DNA from: Candidatus Cellulosilyticum pullistercoris
Lineage (GTDB): Bacteria > Bacillota > Clostridia > Lachnospirales > Cellulosilyticaceae
Direction: 5' to 3'
Assembly: GCA_018883705.1 (NCBI GenBank)
Contig: JAHLFQ010000008.1
Span: 1 to 5,432 of the forward strand
DNA: 5,432 nt
Positions within the stretch are counted from its first letter, which is position 1. Every line of letters begins with the position of its first letter. The notes under the pieces were generated by a model. That model was not told the DNA's origin, did no database searches, and saw only the letters and a program-made list of their open reading frames with translations. Position numbers and translations under genes: made by a program. This document shows positions 1 to 4,483 of the stretch, one piece after another.

Positions 1-54
1 TTTGATAGCAATGGTCTTGATTTTCTTACCCAATGAACTATACTCCAGTATTTA
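1..54. other. Left-edge intergenic sequence, possible tail of an upstream gene
   Basis: No gene can be assigned here. On the + strand, frame 1 is open from the edge to a TGA at 34-36 and would give an 11-residue tail ending LDFLTQ. Frame 2 is open to a TAA at 71-73 and would give a hydrophobic 20-codon reading from the ATG at 11. Either could be the end of a gene lying to the left, but the stretch is too short to tell. No terminator hairpin is visible before the promoter at 55-63. A 12-bp inverted repeat (40-51) is listed separately. Confidence 0.3.
40..51. promoter_or_regulatory. Short inverted repeat upstream of the EFR1 gene -10 box
   Basis: ATACT-CC-AGTAT is a perfect 5-bp dyad lying just upstream of the extended -10 element (55-63), where an activator or repressor could bind. 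If the weak ATGAAC at 33-38 is the -35 box, the spacer is 19 bp and this dyad sits inside it, which is the arrangement of MerR-type promoters. The repeat is short and the region AT-rich, so chance is a serious alternative. No MerR gene is in the window. Confidence 0.25.
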
Positions 55-63
55 TGTTATAAT
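55..63 (+). promoter_or_regulatory. Extended -10 promoter for the EFR1 gene
   Basis: TG-T-TATAAT is a perfect consensus -10 hexamer (58-63) preceded by the TGn extension, the strongest promoter signature in the window. No good -35 box stands 17 bp upstream; TGAACT or ATGAAC at 33-39 is the nearest weak candidate. Transcription would begin near 70, giving a leader of about 40 nt before the ATG at 109. Confidence 0.75.
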
Positions 64-64
64 C

Positions 65-81
65 GTTCACTAAATGAGAAC
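65..81. promoter_or_regulatory. Candidate operator at the EFR1 gene transcription start
   Basis: GTTCAC and GAGAAC form an imperfect inverted repeat (5 of 6 positions pair) around a 5-nt centre. It spans the predicted transcription start just after the -10 box, a position where repressor binding would block initiation. A TGAAC at 34-38 also mirrors the GTTCA at 65-69, which would flank the -10 box. A TetR-family regulator is encoded by the next gene, so local control is plausible. This is inference from spacing and symmetry only. Confidence 0.35.
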
Positions 82-108
82 CAAGGTAAGAAAGAGGAGG
101 ATTAAAAG

Positions 109-867
109 ATGGTTATATATTTTAGTGGAACAGGTAATAGCAAATATGTAGCAGAAAAAATTGCATGTCACATTGGAGATGAAATTCTATCTGTAAATGA
201 TCAATTAAAAACCAGAACTTATGAAAAAATCCATAGTGATAAACCTATTGTGATTGTATCACCTATCTATGCATGGAGAATTCCAAAAGTAATGGAGGAT
301 TATATTAAGACATGTGGTTTATCTGGGAATAAAAATGTGTATTTTATCGTGACGACATGTGGAACTTCTGGAAATGCAAGTAAGTATGCAAAAATGTTTT
401 GTGAACAACTAAACTGTAGATTTATGGGGTTAACAACGATTCACATGGCTGGTAGCTATATCGCATTTATGGAATCTCCAACAAAAGCTGATTCTATACT
501 ACGAATACAAAGGGCGCAGCCTATTATTAGTAACTGTGCAAGTTACATAAAAGAAAATCAGAAATTTCCACAGGAACATATAACAAGCTTGGGAAGATTT
601 ATGAGTTGGTTTGCAAATCCGTTTTTTTATCGCCATATTATAGGAAAAAGAGGATTTTACACGACAGATGCATGTGTAGGATGTAAAAAGTGTGAACAGG
701 TTTGCATGCTAAATAATGTTAAAGTTGAGAATGGTAAACCGGTATGGGGCGATGAATGTACGCACTGCATGGCATGTATCTGTAGGTGCCCCAAAGAAGC
801 AATAGAGTATCGTAACAGGTCGAAGGGAAGAATGCGGTACTATCTAGAAAAGGTAGTAGATGAATAA
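109..867 (+). CDS. EFR1-type flavodoxin/4Fe-4S ferredoxin fusion protein
   Basis: This 252-residue cytosolic electron-transfer protein joins two modules. Residues 1-150 form a flavodoxin-like domain with the FMN phosphate loop FSGTGNSKYVA (5-15) and conserved SPIYAWRIP (51-59). Residues 185-232 form a bacterial-type ferredoxin domain with two cysteine sets: C189, C192, C195, C199 and C217, C220, C223, C227 followed by Pro. The layout, the FFY...GFYTTDAC linker and the basic KGRMRY tail match the EFR1 (flavodoxin plus ferredoxin) family of anaerobes. The family's physiological partners are poorly defined, so only electron transfer between an iron-sulfur donor and FMN is supported. The start is fixed by AGAGGAGG at 93-100, eight bases before ATG. 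In the first cluster the fourth cysteine is followed by Met rather than the usual Pro, and there is an extra Cys225. The TetR gene follows after 84 nt without a terminator, suggesting cotranscription. Confidence 0.9.
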   Translation: MVIYFSGTGNSKYVAEKIACHIGDEILSVNDQLKTRTYEKIHSDKPIVIVSPIYAWRIPKVMEDYIKTCGLSGNKNVYFIVTTCGTSGNASKYAKMFCEQLNCRFMGLTTIHMAGSYIAFMESPTKADSILRIQRAQPIISNCASYIKENQKFPQEHITSLGRFMSWFANPFFYRHIIGKRGFYTTDACVGCKKCEQVCMLNNVKVENGKPVWGDECTHCMACICRCPKEAIEYRNRSKGRMRYYLEKVVDE

Positions 868-905
868 GTGAAATGTTGTAAGGGTAGAGAAAGAAAAATA
901 AATTC

Positions 906-914
906 TGTTATACT
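906..914 (+). promoter_or_regulatory. Extended -10 promoter for the TetR gene, with overlapping dyad
   Basis: TG-T-TATACT is a one-mismatch -10 box (909-914) with the TGn extension and no clear -35 box. Transcription would start near 921, about 30 nt before the ATG at 952. The box lies inside a perfect 11-bp palindrome, TTATA-C-TATAA (908-918). This could be an autoregulatory operator, but a palindrome made only of A and T around one C readily arises by chance next to a -10 box. No terminator separates this from the EFR1 gene, so read-through from upstream is also likely. Confidence 0.55.
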
Positions 915-951
915 ATAAAGGGTTAGAAGAAGGATAACTTAAGGAGGGAGT

Positions 952-1506
952 ATGTCAACAAAGCAATTAACTGAAAGAGCATTAGAACATGCCTTAAAAG
1001 AATTAATGAAGATTCATCCAATTAATAAAATAACGGTTAAGATGATAACGGATTATTGTGGTGTTACAAGGCATACTTTTTATAACCATTTTAGTGACAT
1101 TTATGAATTATTGGGAAGCTTGTTTGAACATGAAGTTATTGAAGACTTAGAAAAATGTTGCCACGTTTCCTATTGGAAGCAAGGAATCTATTTAGTCTTG
1201 CAATATACATTAGATAATAAAACGGTATGTCTAAATACATTTCGCTCATTAGGACGTGAGCATTTGGAGATTTTTCTTTATAAGACTTTCCGTAAAATGT
1301 TAGATGGGGTTATCGACAGCATAGACAAAGAACAAAAAGCAAATAGCACACACAAGGTAGAGGTAGCAGACTTTTTTTCTTATGCTGTTGTAGGGCAGTT
1401 TTTAGCATGGCTCAATGATGGGCTTCGAGAAAAACCAGAAGTAATAGCAGATCGAATTGGTAGAATGCTAGAAGGAACTATTTCAAGGCTTATTTTATCT
1501 AAGTAG
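952..1506 (+). CDS. TetR/AcrR-family transcriptional regulator
   Basis: This 184-residue DNA-binding protein has a typical TetR length. The N-terminal three-helix domain covers about residues 5-55. Its helix-turn-helix is at 27-47, with the signature ITVKMITDYCGVTRHTFYNHF followed by DIYELL. The C-terminal ligand and dimer domain includes a late GQFLAWLNDGLREKPEVIADRI stretch (148-169) like that of the DhaS-type (TetR_C_8) clade. Such proteins usually repress their own or adjacent genes until a small molecule binds; the ligand cannot be read from the sequence. AAGGAGGG (941-948) ends three bases before the ATG, a tight spacing. The gene follows the EFR1 gene and is closed by a strong terminator, so EFR1 is the most obvious target. 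Oleate hydratase just downstream, with inverted repeats at its promoter, is a second candidate. The ligand domain contains several cysteines (C69, C70, C93). Confidence 0.9.
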   Translation: MSTKQLTERALEHALKELMKIHPINKITVKMITDYCGVTRHTFYNHFSDIYELLGSLFEHEVIEDLEKCCHVSYWKQGIYLVLQYTLDNKTVCLNTFRSLGREHLEIFLYKTFRKMLDGVIDSIDKEQKANSTHKVEVADFFSYAVVGQFLAWLNDGLREKPEVIADRIGRMLEGTISRLILSK

Positions 1507-1516
1507 TTACACAATT

Positions 1517-1553
1517 AAAGGCATTTGTGCAGTTTTTGCACAAATGCCTTTTT
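1517..1553 (+). terminator. Rho-independent terminator after the TetR gene
   Basis: Arms AAAGGCATTTGTGC (1517-1530) and GCACAAATGCCTTT (1538-1551) pair perfectly over 14 bp around a 7-nt loop and run into TTTTT (1549-1553). It starts 10 bases past the TetR stop codon and separates the EFR1-TetR unit from oleate hydratase. The in-frame ATG at 1525 lies inside this hairpin, which argues against it being a start codon. Confidence 0.93.
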
Positions 1554-1560
1554 GTGTTCA

Positions 1561-1589
1561 TTGAAGCATAGAAATAGTGGCGTTAATAT
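1561..1589 (+). promoter_or_regulatory. Probable sigma-A promoter of oleate hydratase
   Basis: TTGAAG (1561-1566) and TAATAT (1584-1589) stand 17 bp apart, each matching 4 of 6 consensus bases. The pair lies between the preceding terminator and the coding start. Transcription would begin near 1596, giving a leader of about 65 nt. There is no TGn extension, unlike the other promoters here, so this one is moderately supported. Confidence 0.5.
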
Positions 1590-1593
1590 AAGT

Positions 1594-1628
1594 GTATCAA
1601 ATGAATTAATGATACTTACGTTGCGTAA
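1594..1628. promoter_or_regulatory. Two adjacent inverted repeats at the oleate hydratase transcription start
   Basis: GTATCA (1594-1599) and TGATAC (1610-1615) form a 6-bp dyad with a 10-nt centre. It is followed without a gap by TTACG-TTG-CGTAA (1616-1628), a perfect 5-bp dyad with a 3-nt centre. Both lie at or just after the predicted transcription start, a usual place for repressor operators, and the second resembles TetR-family sites in size and symmetry. Neither is followed by a U-run, so they are not terminators. Which protein binds, if any, is unknown. Confidence 0.4.
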
Positions 1629-1643
1629 AATAAGAAAATACTT

Positions 1644-1654
1644 AAGGAAGGAAG
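1644..1654 (+). promoter_or_regulatory. Ribosome binding site fixing the oleate hydratase start
   Basis: AAGGAAGGAAG lies eight bases before the ATG at 1663. No comparable site precedes the longer reading from 1525, which would begin inside a terminator hairpin and add 46 residues (MCSFCTNAFL...) unlike the family. This decides the start at 1663. The local context (ACTTAAGGA then purines and GTA) resembles that before the TetR gene. Confidence 0.8.
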
Positions 1655-1662
1655 TAATCATT

Positions 1663-3357
1663 ATGGGTAATTATCAAAAAATCAATCCACGTGCACCAAA
1701 AAATATCGAGTCTAGAAAAGCCTATTTATTAGGAGGAGGCATTGGTTCTTTATCAGCAGCCGCGTTTCTGATTCGTGATGGACATATGCCAGGAAAAAAT
1801 ATTCATATTTTGGAACAACTAGATATTACAGGTGGTTCTATGGATGGGGCCGGAACAGCAGAAAAAGGCTATACTGCAAGAGGTGGTAGAGAGATAGAAG
1901 AACACTTTGAGTGCTTTATGGAACTATTTAGTTTTATTCCATCACTAACAGATAAAAATCGTAGTGTTTTAGATGAGTTTAAACAATTTAATATAGAAGA
2001 ACCTATTGAATCTCATTGTAGATTGGTAGAAAATCAAGGAGAAAAAGCAGATTTTTCAAGCCTTGGATTATCTAAAGCCAATGCCATGGAACTTGCAAAA
2101 CTTCATATGATGACAGAAGAAGCACTTGGTGCAACGACTATTGAAGAATATTTTAGTGCAAGCTTTTTTGAAACAAATTTTTGGCTTTTTTGGGCAACGA
2201 TGTTTGCCTTTGAGAAGTGGCACAGCGTTGTAGAAGTTAAACGTTATATGGAAAGATTTATGCACTTAATTGGTGGACTCAATCGCCTAAAAGGAATTTT
2301 GCATACTGAATATAATCAATATGACTCTCTAATTTTACCTCTTATTACATGGCTTAAAGAGCATGATGTATGCTTTATGACAGGTTGCAAAGTCACAGAT
2401 ATTGATTTTAAAATAAATGGCAGTGAAAAAGTAGCCACTGCGGTTCATTATGTTAAAGATGGAAAAGAAGAAGTGATTAATACAAGAGAAGAAGATATTG
2501 TACTCTTTACCAATGGCTCTATGACAGAAAATACAACTAGAGGAGATTTAGAGCATCCCGCTATTCTAAATCGTAGTGAAGATAAAGGTTGTTTTAGTGT
2601 ATGGGAAAAGATTGCTAAGAAAGCAGATAACTTCGGACATCCAGAAGTATTCTGTAATGACATTGATAAAACAAAATGGTTATCTTTTACTGTTACTTTA
2701 AAAGATGATGAAATAGTATTTCCTCACATTTTAGAATTAACAGGTGATCAGCCTGGGATGGGAGGCTTAGTGACTATTAAAGATTCCAAATGGTTTATGA
2801 GCTGGGTAGTACCTAAGCAGCCACACTTTATCAATCAGCCAGATAATGTAAAGGTGCTCTGGGCATATGCACTTAATCTTGATGTAAAAGGAGATTATAT
2901 AGACAAAACAATTTCAGAATGTAATGGACGTGAAATGTTTGAAGAACTTCTTTATCATATGGGTTTAAAAGATAGAATCCCAGAAATCTTGAAACATACA
3001 GTAAATGTTATTCCTAGTATGATGCCTTATATTACCTCTCAATTTATGCCACGTGTTCATGGGGATAGGCCAGATGTTATTCCTGAAGGTAGTAAAAACT
3101 TTGGTTTCTTAGGACAATATGCAGAAATTGCAAATGACTGTGTATTTACTGTTGAATATTCCATAAGAAGTGCCATGATGGCAGTATATGGCTTACTTGG
3201 ATTAGAGAAAGAAGTAGATCCAGTATTCCCAAGTCAATATGATATTAGAGTATTAACGGAAGCTGCAAAAGTTTGCTTAGGTATAGATAACTTACCACTT
3301 AAAGAAATTTCTTTAGGTGCAATACTAAAAAATACGGAGTTATTTAAATTATTATAA
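1663..3357 (+). CDS. ohyA: Oleate hydratase (myosin-cross-reactive antigen family)
   Basis: This 564-residue FAD enzyme of the cytosol or inner membrane face adds water to the cis-9 double bond of oleate or related unsaturated fatty acids, giving 10-hydroxy fatty acids. In the family this detoxifies host or dietary fatty acids. Seen here: the dinucleotide-binding motif YLLGGGIGSLSAA (21-33) and Glu50 at the end of the second strand (IHILEQ). The family loop ARGGREIEEHFEC (72-84) contains Glu77, the likely counterpart of the water-activating Glu. WATMFAFEKWHSVVEVKRY (177-195) ends in Tyr195, likely the counterpart of the catalytic Tyr. The conserved MMPYITSQFMPR...GDRPDVIPEG (453-476) and NFGFLGQYAE (479-488) blocks follow. 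Length is near the short end of the usual 550-650 residues. The loop carries Ile78 where most homologues have Met. The gene is flanked by terminators on both sides and is probably monocistronic. The function is secure; the substrate range and the assignments of Glu77 and Tyr195 come from motif position. Confidence 0.95.
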   Translation: MGNYQKINPRAPKNIESRKAYLLGGGIGSLSAAAFLIRDGHMPGKNIHILEQLDITGGSMDGAGTAEKGYTARGGREIEEHFECFMELFSFIPSLTDKNRSVLDEFKQFNIEEPIESHCRLVENQGEKADFSSLGLSKANAMELAKLHMMTEEALGATTIEEYFSASFFETNFWLFWATMFAFEKWHSVVEVKRYMERFMHLIGGLNRLKGILHTEYNQYDSLILPLITWLKEHDVCFMTGCKVTDIDFKINGSEKVATAVHYVKDGKEEVINTREEDIVLFTNGSMTENTTRGDLEHPAILNRSEDKGCFSVWEKIAKKADNFGHPEVFCNDIDKTKWLSFTVTLKDDEIVFPHILELTGDQPGMGGLVTIKDSKWFMSWVVPKQPHFINQPDNVKVLWAYALNLDVKGDYIDKTISECNGREMFEELLYHMGLKDRIPEILKHTVNVIPSMMPYITSQFMPRVHGDRPDVIPEGSKNFGFLGQYAEIANDCVFTVEYSIRSAMMAVYGLLGLEKEVDPVFPSQYDIRVLTEAAKVCLGIDNLPLKEISLGAILKNTELFKLL

Positions 3358-3401
3358 TTAAAAAGGGATGATTATAGTAAAAAAAGGGAATAGAAATAAA
3401 G

Positions 3402-3435
3402 AAGAATCGAAGTACGAGTGTGCTTCGATTCTTTT
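3402..3435 (+). terminator. Rho-independent terminator after oleate hydratase
   Basis: AAGAATCGAAG (3402-3412) pairs perfectly with CTTCGATTCTT (3423-3433). The stem continues through a T-G wobble and two more pairs to a 4-nt GAGT loop, and ends in TTTT (3432-3435). It starts 44 bases past the stop codon. The U-tail is short but the stem is strong. It isolates oleate hydratase from the hydrolase unit. Confidence 0.88.
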
Positions 3436-3490
3436 GTATGAAGAGAAAAATGAGAGAAGTTTATAGATGCTACTTTTTTTCAGAAATAAG

Positions 3491-3499
3491 TGTTAAAAT
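3491..3499 (+). promoter_or_regulatory. Extended -10 promoter for the hydrolase/acyltransferase unit
   Basis: TG-T-TAAAAT is a one-mismatch -10 box (3494-3499) with the TGn extension. It lies downstream of the preceding terminator and about 43 bases before the hydrolase ATG. No good -35 box is seen; the position 17 bp upstream falls at the start of a T-run (3473-3480). Transcription would start near 3506. Confidence 0.55.
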
Positions 3500-3541
3500 A
3501 AGGGAAGAGAAGATTTTTGCCAAGATTTAGGAGAGATCAAA

Positions 3542-4483
3542 ATGCCAATCAATAAAAAGATGATGACAGCACTTAGAAAGTTGTTATATTCAGAAAAGGA
3601 TTTAAAAGATACGTATCAACTTGAAAGAAAAATGGTGAATATGACTCATCCTCACCTATTAAAGCCGTTCTTTAAAATGTGGGATCATGAAGTAAACCTT
3701 GATAATCATAAGATACCTGTTAGAATATTTTTTCCTTTAAAAGAAGGCATTTATCCACTCCTTATTTTCTTTCATGGGGGTGGATTTGTAACGGGGAATA
3801 TTAATAGCTACAGTAAGATATGTACCCATATGGCTAATATCACAAAGCATATCGTTTTGTCTGTAGACTATAGGCTTGCACCAGAACATCCTTTTCCAGC
3901 GGGATTAGAAGACTGTTATGCTGTGGTAAAGGAAGTTGTAGAAAATACTTTGTTATTTAATCATGCAGTTCAAGATATCATTTTAATAGGAGATAGTGCA
4001 GGGGCTAATTTAGCAGCAGCAGTATCACTTTTGGCACGAGATAGAGGTAGATTTAATATTTCAAAGCAGATTTTACTTTATCCAGCTACCTATAATGATC
4101 ATAGTGATGCCTCTCCCTATCCTTCGGTGAAGGAGAATGGTTATGATTATTTGCTCACGCAAAAGCGTATGATAGATTATATTGATTTATATATTAAGGA
4201 TAAAGCTGATTTACAAAATCCCTATGTAGCCCCACTTCTTGCTAAGGATTTTTCTAATCAACCAGATACCTTAATTATTACTGCAGAATATGATCTTTTA
4301 AGGGATGAGGGAGAAGCCTATGGAGAGAAGCTAAGAGCAGCAGGAAACAAGGTTCAAATCCATCGTATATCAGATGCCATACATGGCTTTATAGCGCTAT
4401 CACCTTTATTTAACGAGGTAAAAGAATGCTATGCTATTATCAATCAATTTTTAAAGGAGGAAAAAAATGAAGAAGAAAGCTAA
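3542..4483 (+). CDS. Alpha/beta hydrolase, hormone-sensitive-lipase-type esterase
   Basis: This 313-residue serine esterase belongs to the HSL (bacterial family IV) group. The oxyanion-hole motif HGGG is at 78-81 (FFHGGGFVTG). The nucleophile is Ser152 in GDSAG (150-154), the likely acid is Asp251 in EYDLLRDEG (249-257), and the likely base is His281 in the HGF motif. VDYRLAPEHPFPAGLED (108-124) is a further family hallmark. There is no signal peptide or membrane segment, so it acts in the cytosol. Members hydrolyse esters of short to medium acyl chains; the real substrate is unknown. AGGAGAG at 3529-3535 sits six bases before the ATG. The last 17 bases overlap the next gene, whose ribosome site lies inside this one, so the two are probably translated together. 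That pairing suggests the esterase acts on a product or intermediate of the acyltransferase. The motifs make the family call firm; the role is inferred. Confidence 0.93.
   Translation: MPINKKMMTALRKLLYSEKDLKDTYQLERKMVNMTHPHLLKPFFKMWDHEVNLDNHKIPVRIFFPLKEGIYPLLIFFHGGGFVTGNINSYSKICTHMANITKHIVLSVDYRLAPEHPFPAGLEDCYAVVKEVVENTLLFNHAVQDIILIGDSAGANLAAAVSLLARDRGRFNISKQILLYPATYNDHSDASPYPSVKENGYDYLLTQKRMIDYIDLYIKDKADLQNPYVAPLLAKDFSNQPDTLIITAEYDLLRDEGEAYGEKLRAAGNKVQIHRISDAIHGFIALSPLFNEVKECYAIINQFLKEEKNEEES
4453..4460 (+). promoter_or_regulatory. Ribosome binding site inside the hydrolase gene for the acyltransferase
   Basis: AAAGGAGG is a near-perfect Shine-Dalgarno site six bases before the ATG at 4467. 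It lies within the last ten codons of the hydrolase, whose stop is at 4481-4483. Such an arrangement favours translational coupling and near-equal amounts of the two proteins. Confidence 0.88.

Noticed and set aside
1..33. Minus-strand reading from a TTG at 33 running off the left edge (GKKIKTIAIK), possibly a divergent gene start.
   Set aside because: Only 11 codons are visible and the start would be a TTG with a weak GGAG nine bases away. No minus-strand promoter is convincing, so it cannot be supported.
11..73. Plus-strand 20-codon ORF (MVLIFLPNEL...) before the EFR1 gene.
   Set aside because: It has no ribosome binding site and overlaps the promoter -10 box and predicted transcription start, so it could not be made from that promoter.
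1517..1553. Hairpin upstream of oleate hydratase considered as a riboswitch or attenuator.
   Set aside because: It precedes the oleate hydratase promoter, directly follows the TetR stop codon and has a simple perfect stem with a U-tail, so it is an ordinary terminator of the preceding unit.
1525..1662. 46-residue N-terminal extension of oleate hydratase from the in-frame ATG at 1525.
   Set aside because: The ATG lies inside the terminator hairpin, has no ribosome site, and the encoded residues do not resemble the family. The ATG at 1663 has AAGGAAGGAAG at correct spacing and starts the usual N-terminus.
2068..2265. Minus-strand open frame of 65 codons.
   Set aside because: It lies wholly within the well-supported oleate hydratase gene, is rich in Lys, Phe and Cys as expected of a shadow frame, and has no recognisable domain.
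2448..2663. Minus-strand open frame of 71 codons.
   Set aside because: It is antisense to conserved oleate hydratase coding sequence and has no promoter or family resemblance; it is a shadow frame.
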